DNA from: a virus
Direction: 5' to 3' (one strand)
Virus record (IMG/VR): IMGVR_UViG_3300043399_000057
Coordinates: 1-42,156 of that record
DNA length: 42,156 nucleotides
The notes beneath the pieces were generated by a model that searched no databases, was not told the origin of the DNA, and saw only the letters and a list, made by a program, of their open reading frames with translations. Shown here in pieces: positions 6,452 through 15,052 of the stretch (the stretch's first letter is position 1; each line of letters begins with the position of its first letter). Position numbers and translations under genes: made by a program.

Positions 6452-7729
6452 TTACATCAAGTTTGTAACTTTAACCTTGCGGTAGTATACGTTTTGGCCA
6501 GAAGCCATGCTAGTGAATGGGTTTGCAACCATACCGTAGCGAGTCTTGAAACCAATCTTTGGTTGGAAAGTGTTTGGATCAACTGCACGAACCATTTGTA
6601 GAGGAACGTATGGGCAGTAGAACAAACCAGCGTCAAAGGCAGAAGTACCTTTGTAACCAACAACGAAGAACTGGCTAGCAGAAACGTTTGCAGAGTATGG
6701 ATCAACATACACTTTGTACTTGCCGTTTAGAACACCAGCGAAAGTAGTAGAAGTGTCGTCAACATTTAGACCATTGTTACCAGCCAAAGCAGGAGTGTAG
6801 TCTAGAACACCAGCCATCGCCAATGCAGAAGCAACGTCTGCAGAAGTGATGATGAAGTTACCACGACCACGACGAGTTTGTTGACCGATAGCGTTTGCTT
6901 CACGTTCGATTTGGAACATCAAGCCCTTGAACTTTTCAACAGACCAGCGACCGTTAGAGTCAACGTCCAAGTCGAAAGTACCAGCAGTAGCAGTACCAAC
7001 TTGGGCACCAGCCTTAGCAGCAGAGTAAACAGTACGAACAACTTCGCGGTTGATTTCTGCAGTGATTTCAGAAGACAAGATGTTAGACAATTCGCCTTCA
7101 GCATCCAAACCATGAACTGCCTTCAAGTCTTGAGCCAATTCAATAGTGTATTCTGCTTTCAAAGCACGAGTTTGTGCAGTAACAGTAGTCTTCTCGATAG
7201 AGAATGCCATTTGGTTGAACGCTGTTGCGCCACCTAGATCTTCAGCAGTAGCTGTAGAAACTGGAGTACCAGTAGTGTAAGTACCGTCAACTGGGTTAGA
7301 ACCAGCGTGAGTACCAGCACCAGAGAAGTCAGTGTCTGCTTCGTTGAATAGAGCTTCAGCGCCAGCTTGGTTAGTGTACTTGCTCTTCATAGCGAAGATC
7401 AAACCAGTTGGTTGAGTCATTGGCTGAACACCAGCGATGTCATAAGCGATCATCTGTGGAGCAGCACGGCGAACCAAGCTGATTAGAACTGGATCGTAAC
7501 CAGCCATGTTTGCGTTAGTACCAGCACCACCCAAAGCGATACCGTCGCCACCAGCGTTAGCTGGAGTAGCTTCGAACAATGCTTGAGCTTGCTTTGCCAT
7601 TTCGCGTTCTTGGTTTTCCAAAAGAACAGCAGTAACTTCCTTACGGTAGTTGTCTTTGATAGATGGAGCAGATTCTGCGTTTAGAATCGGTGCCCATTTT
7701 TCCATTAGTTGTTGACGTGATGCAGTCAT
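6452..7729 (-). CDS. 23: Major capsid protein gp23
   Basis: 425 residues. The N-terminal quarter holds the LVRRAAPQMIAYDIAGVQPM motif with MTQPTGLIFAMKSKY, diagnostic of the gp23 HK97-fold capsid, and later ADVASALAMAGVLDYTPAL and DPYSANVSASQFFVVGYKG. It is shorter than T4 gp23 (521). The first 65 residues probably form the delta segment removed by gp21 protease; a Glu-containing cleavage site is not assigned. gp23 hexamers form the head shell. The order gp20-21-22-23 is kept and a terminator follows. No gp24 vertex paralogue lies next to it; in relatives without gp24, gp23 itself may fill the vertices. Confidence 0.97.
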   Translation of the reverse strand: MTASRQQLMEKWAPILNAESAPSIKDNYRKEVTAVLLENQEREMAKQAQALFEATPANAGGDGIALGGAGTNANMAGYDPVLISLVRRAAPQMIAYDIAGVQPMTQPTGLIFAMKSKYTNQAGAEALFNEADTDFSGAGTHAGSNPVDGTYTTGTPVSTATAEDLGGATAFNQMAFSIEKTTVTAQTRALKAEYTIELAQDLKAVHGLDAEGELSNILSSEITAEINREVVRTVYSAAKAGAQVGTATAGTFDLDVDSNGRWSVEKFKGLMFQIEREANAIGQQTRRGRGNFIITSADVASALAMAGVLDYTPALAGNNGLNVDDTSTTFAGVLNGKYKVYVDPYSANVSASQFFVVGYKGTSAFDAGLFYCPYVPLQMVRAVDPNTFQPKIGFKTRYGMVANPFTSMASGQNVYYRKVKVTNLM

Positions 7730-7755
7730 TTTATTTTCCTTTTAAATTGTTGAGA

Positions 7756-8739
7756 TTATTTGCGGTTTAGTGCTTGTAGATACTTTGCCATTGTTGGGTC
7801 AACTTTCTTTTCCTCGAACAATGCTTCTACTGGAGCGTCTGATACAACAGAAGATACTTCTGCTGCTGGTTTTGCGACGAAATAATTTTCGCGGATTGTT
7901 TGAACTTTACCTTTGAAAGATTCAGAATCTTCAAAGACTAATTCTTCTGCTAGACCTTTCAACTTCTCGACTTCAGTTGCCGCCAAACCTTCGCATGCCA
8001 TTGTAACGATTTCGTTACGAGTCATTTCGCTGACAGTTTTTGTCAACTCAACGTTGGCTGCTACTTGTTCGTCCAACTTAGCGCTTAGTTGTTCAATCTG
8101 TTCTTCTAAAGAACCTAGTACATCAAACTTCTCTTCTGGAACTTCGATATAGTGTTCTTCGAATAAACCTTTTAGTCCAGCAACAAATCCTTCTAGGATT
8201 TCCGCCTTCATACCACGCTCAAGGGCTAATTCATTCTGTGCCATCCACTGCTCGGCAATATAGCCAAGATATCCATCAACTTGTTCAACAATTCCCTCGA
8301 TATTCTGTGCTAGTTGTTCATCCAACTTAGCTTCGAATGCTTCTTCTAGTTTAGCAACTTCTTGCTTAACTCTAGATACTACAGCTGCTTCAAAAATAGT
8401 TGCAGCTTTAGTTTTAAATTCTTCTGACAATTCTTCGCCGTTGATTAGAGCAGCAACATCAGCAGAAACGTCTACAGACAATTCTTCTTTAACTGTTGGC
8501 TTTGCGTCTTGTGCAGATGCGTTTGCTGTTACTTTGTTAGCCTTCTTAGAAGTACCACCTTCAGCAGACTTTTCATCTTCAACATCATTACGTGCGTTGT
8601 CTGGGTTCTGTGCAGCAGACGGAGCTTTTAGAGCTTCTTCGTCTAACTCATCTTCTACTAGATCTTCGGACAATTGCTCTTCAATTTGAGCTTCCTTAGA
8701 TTCAGCTAGAAGTTTAGCGATTTTTTGTTCGATTGACAT
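7756..8739 (-). CDS. 22: Prohead core scaffolding protein gp22
   Basis: 327 residues, strongly acidic and predicted largely helical (EEQLSEDLVEDELDEEALKAP, later LEEQIEQLSAKLDEQVAANVEL as a coiled coil). It ends MAKYLQALNRK, a closing seen in gp22 proteins. gp22 forms the internal core on which gp23 assembles and is degraded by gp21. It sits between gp21 and gp23 in T4 order with a CAGGAGA ribosome site before the ATG. Tandem ATAAATAA boxes upstream may be its late promoter. T4 gp22 is of similar size (269). Confidence 0.9.
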   Translation of the reverse strand: MSIEQKIAKLLAESKEAQIEEQLSEDLVEDELDEEALKAPSAAQNPDNARNDVEDEKSAEGGTSKKANKVTANASAQDAKPTVKEELSVDVSADVAALINGEELSEEFKTKAATIFEAAVVSRVKQEVAKLEEAFEAKLDEQLAQNIEGIVEQVDGYLGYIAEQWMAQNELALERGMKAEILEGFVAGLKGLFEEHYIEVPEEKFDVLGSLEEQIEQLSAKLDEQVAANVELTKTVSEMTRNEIVTMACEGLAATEVEKLKGLAEELVFEDSESFKGKVQTIRENYFVAKPAAEVSSVVSDAPVEALFEEKKVDPTMAKYLQALNRK

Positions 8740-8773
8740 CGTGTTCTCCTGTAACTGGAATAGTTCTATTAAA

Positions 8774-8788
8774 TTATTTATTATTTAT
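8774..8788 (-). promoter_or_regulatory. Candidate tandem late promoter before gp22-gp23
   Basis: Two overlapping ATAAATAA boxes (8774-8781 and 8781-8788) on the minus strand, reaching into the gp21 stop codon, 35-50 bases before the gp22 ATG. They resemble the gp55-dependent TATAAATA element of T4. Confidence 0.5.
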
Positions 8789-9438
8789 CTGATTTCACTC
8801 AGAAATTTCTTGAAAGCGTAAGCCTTTGCTTCTTCTAAATTCTTTGATGAAGTTTTCTTAATTAAAGACTTGACAGCATCAATATGTTTTTCCACAAACT
8901 TTCCATCAACAAATACCCACTCTTTAGATTCCATAATGCCTCTAACGAAAGCATCTGGAGCAGATGGGTCGGCAACGATATCAGCGGCTGTTGAAAGCAT
9001 AAAATCGTCTTGTACAACTTGAACACCTTCTTTGTTCATCTGTAGAGAACCAAGAGCACGACTAGAAACGCCAAGGTTTGCTCCACCGTCTAATAGACCA
9101 CGTGCAATATTACCCATTGGTGTTTCAAGAATCTTTGCTCTACCGATATAGTTGGTACCTTCTTTACGAAGATCAACAATAAGATGAGACACTCTGTCTA
9201 AGTTAATAGATGGTGTGTCTGGGTGGCCAAGTTCACCGTAAGCGCGATTTGCTTTAACATATGATTCCATATATCTTGCAACTTCTTTATCCATGATTTG
9301 CTCTGGATAAGATCTACCATTACGGTTTATTAGTTCTGATTGAAGAAAAATACCTTCGATAAAATATTGTTTACTTTTACCTAGTTTTTCTTCAACGATA
9401 AATTTTGTGTCTAGAACTTCTTCTCTGATAAGTTTCAT
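8785..9438 (-). CDS. 21: Prohead maturation protease gp21
   Basis: 217 residues, equal in size to T4 gp21 (212). The catalytic His lies in AYGELGHPDTP (about residues 67-77) and the nucleophile Ser in NLGVSSRALGS (about 121-131), as in the gp21/herpesvirus-type assemblin fold. It cleaves the core and capsid delta regions during head maturation. It starts one base after the stop of the 143-aa gene and precedes gp22. FLQSELINRNGRSYP near residue 32 is also a strongly conserved gp21 segment. Confidence 0.96.
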   Translation of the reverse strand: MKLIREEVLDTKFIVEEKLGKSKQYFIEGIFLQSELINRNGRSYPEQIMDKEVARYMESYVKANRAYGELGHPDTPSINLDRVSHLIVDLRKEGTNYIGRAKILETPMGNIARGLLDGGANLGVSSRALGSLQMNKEGVQVVQDDFMLSTAADIVADPSAPDAFVRGIMESKEWVFVDGKFVEKHIDAVKSLIKKTSSKNLEEAKAYAFKKFLSEIR

Positions 9439-9439
9439 T

Positions 9440-9871
9440 TTAGCTTCCTACTGTAGTTGTGTTGTCGTAAGAACCGAATTCTGCGTCTTCTACTTTAGGT
9501 GCATATCCAGAAACTTTACGTAGTTTTAAATATAACTCTACATAACCAGTACCAGTTTGCGCGACTTCAATGTCGAATGTGTTCGCTGTATTCTCTGATG
9601 GCAACTCTTGACCATCAAAAGAAATCATATCAGCTTGTTCAGTTGGTAGTGTCAAAACTCTTGTTGAGTTTCTAGAAACTGCAATAACATTGGCATTCTC
9701 ACCACCCCAACGAACACCAGTAATATTAACTGTTTGTGTTGCGCCAGAGATAGCTTGGTTGCTGTCTAAAATGTCTGCTTGAATATCAATAGTAGCAGTG
9801 CCGCCATTACCTGCGACTTTAACAACAGCTTCTGTTTCTGTTAGTTTTAAAATGCTTTTAGTTAGTGCCAT
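9440..9871 (-). CDS. Beta-rich hypothetical protein, possibly virion (head) component
   Basis: 143 residues starting MALTKSILKLTETEAVVKVAG and ending SYDNTTTVGS, rich in Thr/Val with alternating strands and no Cys or enzymatic motif. It sits between the gp67/68-like core genes and gp21, inside the head-assembly operon, where T4 has no extra gene. The AGAGGAA ribosome site and the 14-base overlap with the upstream gene support translation. A decoration or outer-capsid role would fit composition and place, but I recognise no family. Confidence 0.75.
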   Translation of the reverse strand: MALTKSILKLTETEAVVKVAGNGGTATIDIQADILDSNQAISGATQTVNITGVRWGGENANVIAVSRNSTRVLTLPTEQADMISFDGQELPSENTANTFDIEVAQTGTGYVELYLKLRKVSGYAPKVEDAEFGSYDNTTTVGS

Positions 9872-10307
9872 TTTGTTCCTCTAATTTATCGAGCACATAC
9901 AGAAAGTTTTCTTTTGACTCTCTCATATACTCAATAATATCTTTTTGATTCTGTAACAAATTATTTAGGCGTTCTTGAGTTTGTTCTGAAATTGCTACAA
10001 TTGTTTTGTCTGACAGAACATAATGTATCTTGTTCTCAACTAATCTATCAATTTTGTTGTATTTACGCAGTTCACAGATAACAGGGTCTACTGAAAAAAT
10101 ATTAGAAGCAGCTAACTCAACATATGACTCTATCAGAGTATCTGTTACTCTAACATCATGATGTTCTTTGATTATTTCTGCTACCTTTGAAGATGGAATT
10201 TCTTCGTAGGCTTCTTTAACTACTTCTTCTACAACATGATCAGTTGATGGCTTACCCACAGACTTGCTGTGTATATTCATTGAACCAACAAACTGTTTAT
10301 AATTCAT
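9858..10307 (-). CDS. Hypothetical protein at the prohead-core gp68 position
   Basis: 149 residues starting MNYKQFVGSMNIHSK. The middle has DVRVTDTLIESYVELAASNIFSVDPVICELRKYNK and the last 45 residues form a probable coiled coil (TQERLNNLLQNQKDIIEYM). It lies between the 60-aa core protein and the beta-rich protein, so by order it replaces T4 gp68, but sequence similarity to gp68 is not evident. The TAATG overlap with the upstream gene suggests coupled translation. Relatives of this protein seem present in marine T4-like phages near gp20; the function is unknown. Confidence 0.75.
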   Translation of the reverse strand: MNYKQFVGSMNIHSKSVGKPSTDHVVEEVVKEAYEEIPSSKVAEIIKEHHDVRVTDTLIESYVELAASNIFSVDPVICELRKYNKIDRLVENKIHYVLSDKTIVAISEQTQERLNNLLQNQKDIIEYMRESKENFLYVLDKLEEQNGTN

Positions 10308-10489
10308 TACTCAGCTTCTGCCTCTGTTTCTGTCTGTTGGACATTGAACATATTTTGAGCAACTTGTACTCTCATATCATCTAGCTTCACAGATAATTTT
10401 TCTGCCATAGCGGCATTGAATGCAGATTCTGTATCAACAGCATTACCTGTAACAATAGCAGAAATAAGATCTTTCACAGTATCAGTCAT
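10307..10489 (-). CDS. 67: Small prohead core protein, gp67/gp68-like
   Basis: 60 residues: MTDTVKDLISAIVTGNAVDTE then FNAAMAEKLSVKLDDMRVQVAQNMF and an acidic tail ending EAEAE. This 'AMAEKL..KLDDMR..VAQ.MF' pattern is the small prohead core protein found directly after gp20 in T4-like phages. It would be packed in the prohead core and cleaved by gp21. A GAGGAG ribosome site precedes the ATG, and the stop overlaps the next start (TAATG). Whether it corresponds to gp67 or gp68 of T4 is unsure. Confidence 0.8.
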   Translation of the reverse strand: MTDTVKDLISAIVTGNAVDTESAFNAAMAEKLSVKLDDMRVQVAQNMFNVQQTETEAEAE

Positions 10490-10499
10490 TTAGTTCTCC

Positions 10500-12173
10500 T
10501 CAATTTGGCCATTTGCCTTTAGTCGGCTGTTTATTTGTTTGTTGTGTTTGGTCGTCTGCTGGTTGCTCATCTTGCGGAGCAGCATCGGCACCTTGGTCAC
10601 CACCATCTTGTCCTTCAGGATGAACCATGTTCTGCGCCATAAAGTTTTGTGCAGCTGTTTGTTGAGCGCCATCTAGTGTGCCCAATTGTTCAGCGTGTGA
10701 TAGTTGGTCAGCTTGTTCAGATTCGATTTGGTTTTCGATTTCTTCAATCTCATCATCTTTCAATTGAAGAACATTCTTGCGAACCCATTCTTTTGAATAG
10801 TACTTGCCAACGAATGGATCTAACTGAGCTAACATGTTAACACGTTGTAACAATACTTCTGAATCTTTTAGTTCTGAGTAGTGATTGTCTTCAACAAAAT
10901 CGTAACGAATGTCTTGCTTGATATCATCCCACTCTTCTGGGCGAATGATATTCTTTGCAATTAACTGAATACGTAGCGCATCAGTAAACATTGTAGAGAA
11001 TTTTCTACGCAGTCTAACGATAAACTTATTAAACTTGATTTCTTCTCTACTGATTTCAGTTGAACGACCAATAGAAAAACCTTGCTGTTCTTGCAAACGG
11101 CTAATTGGCACGTTTAGTGAGTGGTACAACTTGGATTGGAAGTATTCAATATCTTGAATCTCGCCAAGGTTTTGACCACCTGGAAGTGTAGTAATTTCTG
11201 TACCTTTACCACCTTCACGACGTGGCATCCAGAAGTCTTCCATCATTGAAAGATGTTTACGATCGTCACGTGTTTCACCAGTAGTTGCGTCATAAACAAT
11301 CTTGTTACGGAACTTGTTCATGATGTCGTTAACATACTGTTCAGCTTTTAGCTTTGGTAAGTTACCAACGTCAACGTAGAAAATTCTACGCTCTGGAGCA
11401 CGTGAAATACGATAGATGACTAGGGCATCTTCGATAAGTTTTAGTTGGTTTACTGGTTTGATTGCCTTGTGTAGATAAGACATCATCATGCCAGTGTTCT
11501 GGTCAATGTAACCAGATGGTACATACAACACAGAATCAAGGGACATCTTTACCCCTTGTGTAGCTGAGTCAGTGATACCTTTATCATTGTAAAGATAAAA
11601 CTCTTCGACTGTCTTTACAACTTCTAGTCCTTGAGCGTTCTTTTCTTTTACAATGTTTTTAATTCTACGAATTTTACGAGGATCAATGTATCTAAGTTCT
11701 ACGATACCTTGCTTGACATTCTTTTCGTCAATCAAGATATGGAAATACAATCTTCCGTCAATGTACCAATTACGGAATAACTCGTGTGCACGATCGTTGA
11801 ATTTTAAAATCTTTAAGACTTTTGCAAATTCTTCTGAGATCTTTTTCTTGATTGCAGAAGAAACATTAACATCGTCTAATACAATACTGACTGGTGGATG
11901 CACTCCATCAGCCACTATAGATTCATTAACAATATCATCAATAGCACCATCACAATCGCTGTACTGCGCAGTTTCGCGATAACGACGAATTAAATCATTC
12001 TCGTTTTTTACGATGCTATCTAAGTCGATGACCATGCCATAATAACCACCAGAATTGACTCCAAAACTGGTGTTTACTACAGTTGCGCCATCACCATCAG
12101 CTGCGCTCGGAGCAACAATACTCAGAGGCGCAGCTTGGTCTTTACGTTTTATCTCGAACCCAAAAATATTCAT
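10500..12173 (-). CDS. 20: Portal vertex protein gp20
   Basis: 557 residues (T4 gp20 524). It contains the conserved RYRETAQYSDCDGAIDDIVNE near residue 65, FRNWYIDGRLYFHILID, RRIKNIVKEK, APERRIFYVDVGNLPK and PRREGGKGTEITTLPGG, all gp20 hallmarks. Twelve copies form the DNA channel and packaging-motor dock, and gp20 starts prohead assembly. The C-terminal 50 residues are Gln/Asp-rich (a likely disordered tail). No clear ribosome site precedes the ATG at 12173, unlike most neighbours. Confidence 0.97.
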   Translation of the reverse strand: MNIFGFEIKRKDQAAPLSIVAPSAADGDGATVVNTSFGVNSGGYYGMVIDLDSIVKNENDLIRRYRETAQYSDCDGAIDDIVNESIVADGVHPPVSIVLDDVNVSSAIKKKISEEFAKVLKILKFNDRAHELFRNWYIDGRLYFHILIDEKNVKQGIVELRYIDPRKIRRIKNIVKEKNAQGLEVVKTVEEFYLYNDKGITDSATQGVKMSLDSVLYVPSGYIDQNTGMMMSYLHKAIKPVNQLKLIEDALVIYRISRAPERRIFYVDVGNLPKLKAEQYVNDIMNKFRNKIVYDATTGETRDDRKHLSMMEDFWMPRREGGKGTEITTLPGGQNLGEIQDIEYFQSKLYHSLNVPISRLQEQQGFSIGRSTEISREEIKFNKFIVRLRRKFSTMFTDALRIQLIAKNIIRPEEWDDIKQDIRYDFVEDNHYSELKDSEVLLQRVNMLAQLDPFVGKYYSKEWVRKNVLQLKDDEIEEIENQIESEQADQLSHAEQLGTLDGAQQTAAQNFMAQNMVHPEGQDGGDQGADAAPQDEQPADDQTQQTNKQPTKGKWPN

Positions 12174-12193
12174 AATTAAGTTTTTAGTTTATC

Positions 12194-12781
12194 TTAGATA
12201 GGTAGAGAACCAACTGGTGTATCAATAGAAACATTGACACCAAAGCCAGAAGTCGCACCAGTGTTAGAAGTGAAGAAGTTGTATTGGAATTCAACATCAA
12301 ACTGCTCGATGGCATTTTGTTGTTCATAATCCAAGCCAATAGCTCCAATTACAGTTGGGAATGCGTCTACAAACTTATAAGTCTTGACAGTTGCACCATT
12401 ACGATCTAGTTGGTGAACAGCTAGGTCAACTTGGTAATCAGCTGGGTTAACACGTCCGCTAGTAGTGTCGTAGTTCTGGATACCAGACTGCCATTGTTCT
12501 AGAGCATTACGAATACCGAATGTAGTATCGTTATACACAGTGACTGACCATGGTTGGAAAGTGCGTTCACCAGCGAAGTTTACTGGACGACCACGATACA
12601 AAACTGGAATAGTTTCGATAGTAGAAGCTGGTAGCGTTGCTGCCTTACATAAGAATTGAGCACGTTGTCCCGCAACTGCACCCAGTGTTACAAACGCTGG
12701 GAATGTTAGTTCAACACGGAATTGATTAGGGCGAGCACCGCCCCCAATCATTTGTGCCTTAAAATCAGCGATATTTGCCAT
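12194..12781 (-). CDS. 19: Tail tube protein gp19
   Basis: 195 residues (T4 gp19 163). The start MANIADFKAQMIGGGARPNQ, the middle GRPVNFAGERTFQPWSVTVYND and the end QFDVEFQYNFFTS are typical of T4-like tube subunits. Stacked hexamers form the inner tube of the contractile tail. It follows gp18 and precedes gp20 as in T4, with an AAGGAG ribosome site and an ATAAATAA box upstream. Confidence 0.96.
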   Translation of the reverse strand: MANIADFKAQMIGGGARPNQFRVELTFPAFVTLGAVAGQRAQFLCKAATLPASTIETIPVLYRGRPVNFAGERTFQPWSVTVYNDTTFGIRNALEQWQSGIQNYDTTSGRVNPADYQVDLAVHQLDRNGATVKTYKFVDAFPTVIGAIGLDYEQQNAIEQFDVEFQYNFFTSNTGATSGFGVNVSIDTPVGSLPI

Positions 12782-12799
12782 TTAAATCTCCTTGTTCCT

Positions 12800-12807
12800 T
12801 TATTTAT
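12800..12807 (-). promoter_or_regulatory. Candidate late promoter before gp19
   Basis: ATAAATAA on the minus strand in the gp18-gp19 gap, about 20 bases before the gp19 ATG, allowing a short leader that still carries the AAGGAG site. Confidence 0.5.
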
Positions 12808-12817
12808 CTCTTACTTC

Positions 12818-14977
12818 TTAAGCGCCGATTTCGCTGAAGTTGATACCAGAGCGAGCAGCCACGAAGTTCAAGCTGATAAAGTTGATAGAACGGTTTGGTT
12901 TAACGAAGATATCGGCAACGAATTCGTTACGGTCAATAACCTCACCAGTGTTGTTAGATTCGTCGCACTTAACAACGAAGTCTGTGATACCACGGCGACC
13001 TTGTACGTCACGTAGGAATGGTTCAACCATGTTCTTGAATTGAGCGCGAGTGAAACCATCGTTGAATTCAAACAACTGATACTTAGAAGCAGTAGCGATT
13101 GCTTTCTCAAGAACGATAAACAAACGACGAACGTTGATGCGATCAAACGCACTTGGCTTGCTCAACAATGTCTTGTCGCCGAACAGAACAGTACCTTCGC
13201 CTGGGAAAGTAACAACTGGGTTGATGCCTTTCTTGTACAACAAGTCACGTTCAGTCTTGTGTAGGTGAACGGCTAATTTAACTACGTTCTTGATTTGACC
13301 ACGGTTTAGACCACCTGGAGAGAACCAAGCGTCGTTAGTGTAATCAGTGCGTGCGCACAAACCAGCGATATCACCGTTTAGTGGAACCCAACGATATTTG
13401 TCGTTATAACGGTCATATTGGTATTTGAAACCAGAGTCCATCACAGCATAAGAAGTAGATGGCAAAGCATCGCGATAATCAATGATGTCGTCTATGGCAG
13501 TGCCGTTACCGATGATGATAGCACCAGTGCTTACATTTTCTGGAGAAACGAAAACCACGCAATCTTTACGAACCTCAGCAACATTGTTGATAACGTAAGT
13601 TGCAACAGTTGCAGATGCTTTACCTAGTGGAATCAAGCTGATGTCATAAGAAGTGTCATCAGATAACAATTCCCATGCTGTCATTAAATTACCATCAGTA
13701 GAGGCATAATCATCTAGACCGCCAGACAAACGATAGTCATGGTATCCAACGTTATTGAACGCAGTGTTTGCTGCAGCATTACCCCAATTTTGGGCTTCAG
13801 CTGGGTGATCTGCCCACCATACATACTGAGAACGAGAGTTGATAACGTCTTTGTAATAGTTGTTAGTGCCATCTGATTTCTTGGCATCAGAAGCCTTTGA
13901 AACGAATGGGAACTTTTCTAGAATAGCACCTGGAGTTCCAGTCCAACGACCATCGGCATCGATAATGATGATATGTAGTTCATCATTAGAGCCAGAAACA
14001 GAAGCAGCGTAATCAGAAGTTGCTGGAGCAGAATCAAATTCGTCAGAGTGATCCCATGTTGCCCACTCACCTGCGTCACAAACGCCAACGTAGATAGAGT
14101 TTCCTAGAGAACCTGGATATTTTGCAATCCAAGTGCCAACAACAGCGGCACCGCCGATATAGTTTTGTAGGTAATCTTCTGAATTCTTAACTTTGATACC
14201 GCTAGTGATAATTGTAGCAGTTGCAGTAGCACCCAAACCAGTAGTTGGTGGAGTGATAGTGATAGTTGGAGCAGCAGTATAACCAGTGCCAGTCTGTGTC
14301 ATTGTAATACCAATAACACTAGAAGCAGATAGTGTAACAGTACCAGCTTGGGCGTTGATACCGTCACCAGAGAAAGTGATAGTTGGTGGGTTTAGATAAC
14401 CACTACCAGCGTTAGTGATAACAATTCCAGTAACAGCCCCGTTTGCAACAGTAACAGTACCAGTTGCTCTGTTGTTACCTCTTTCTGGAATACTGAATAC
14501 GCAAGTTGCTGCTGTATAACCAGTGCCACCTTCAGCGATAGTAACAGCAGTAACGCCACCGCCAGAAAGCTGGGCAGTACCTGCAGCATTGATACCACCA
14601 GACACTTGTGGTGCAGAGAATGTTACAATAGGAGCAGTTGTATAACCGTTACCTTGGTTAGTCATTGTAATTGCATTTACAAAGCCAGTTTTAATTGTAA
14701 CAGCGTTGCGAGCATTAACAGCGTCAGCGCGAACAGCGATTAGATTGTTTGTGTAAGACAGGAAGTTTGCAGCGGTAAAGAAATCAGCAGCGTTCTCTTC
14801 TACAGGCTTACCAAAAATACGAACTAATTCGTTTTCTGAAGACACTGTTGTAGGAGCCAATACTGGACCCCATTGAAATCTTCCAGCAAAACCGCCAGCA
14901 GAGCTAGATACCGCTGGAACGATTGAAGAAAAATCTTTTTCTGTGACTGCAACGCCTGGAGATAGTTGGAACGGCAT
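12818..14977 (-). CDS. 18: Contractile tail sheath protein gp18 with inserted repeats
   Basis: 719 residues. N-terminal LSPGVAVTEKDFSSIVPAVSSS and C-terminal EPFLRDVQGRRGITDFVVKCDE with NRSINFISLNFVAARSG are standard gp18. Near residues 100-260 the sheath fold is interrupted by four Gly/Thr-rich repeats around a G.GYT.APT.T core; the same repeat type appears in the gp8-like wedge. This insertion probably sits on the outer surface of the sheath. gp18 forms the helical sheath whose contraction drives injection. An AAGGAGA ribosome site precedes the ATG. Confidence 0.96.
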   Translation of the reverse strand: MPFQLSPGVAVTEKDFSSIVPAVSSSAGGFAGRFQWGPVLAPTTVSSENELVRIFGKPVEENAADFFTAANFLSYTNNLIAVRADAVNARNAVTIKTGFVNAITMTNQGNGYTTAPIVTFSAPQVSGGINAAGTAQLSGGGVTAVTIAEGGTGYTAATCVFSIPERGNNRATGTVTVANGAVTGIVITNAGSGYLNPPTITFSGDGINAQAGTVTLSASSVIGITMTQTGTGYTAAPTITITPPTTGLGATATATIITSGIKVKNSEDYLQNYIGGAAVVGTWIAKYPGSLGNSIYVGVCDAGEWATWDHSDEFDSAPATSDYAASVSGSNDELHIIIIDADGRWTGTPGAILEKFPFVSKASDAKKSDGTNNYYKDVINSRSQYVWWADHPAEAQNWGNAAANTAFNNVGYHDYRLSGGLDDYASTDGNLMTAWELLSDDTSYDISLIPLGKASATVATYVINNVAEVRKDCVVFVSPENVSTGAIIIGNGTAIDDIIDYRDALPSTSYAVMDSGFKYQYDRYNDKYRWVPLNGDIAGLCARTDYTNDAWFSPGGLNRGQIKNVVKLAVHLHKTERDLLYKKGINPVVTFPGEGTVLFGDKTLLSKPSAFDRINVRRLFIVLEKAIATASKYQLFEFNDGFTRAQFKNMVEPFLRDVQGRRGITDFVVKCDESNNTGEVIDRNEFVADIFVKPNRSINFISLNFVAARSGINFSEIGA
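14198..14680 (-). repeat. Four-copy G.GYT.AP repeat insertion in the tail sheath
   Basis: Protein-level repeats of about 40 residues. The anchors are QGNGYTTAPIVTF, GGTGYTAATCVF, AGSGYLNPPTITF and TGTGYTAAPTITI, each followed by an Ala/Thr-rich strand. They interrupt the gp18 sequence at about residue 100 and end at about 260. Confidence 0.8.
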
Positions 14978-15029
14978 TGTTGTTCTCCTTGTTTAATAGT
15001 TTTACTCTAGACAATTTTATGTCTACATT

Positions 15030-15037
15030 TTATTTAG
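15030..15037 (-). promoter_or_regulatory. Candidate late promoter before gp18
   Basis: CTAAATAA on the minus strand, about 53 bases before the gp18 ATG, in the 75-base gap after gp17. The leader also contains a small TAGACA/TGTCTA inverted repeat (15008-15025). Confidence 0.5.
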
Positions 15038-15052
15038 TTTTTACAGGATTTC

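Noticed and set aside
6878-7237. 119-codon plus-strand ORF opposite gp23
   Set aside because: Antisense shadow of the major capsid gene; Ser/Cys/Phe-rich translation with no motif.
14198-14680. Regular repeats considered as a CRISPR-like or satellite array
   Set aside because: The repeats are in frame in gp18, conserved at protein but not DNA level, and have no spacer structure.
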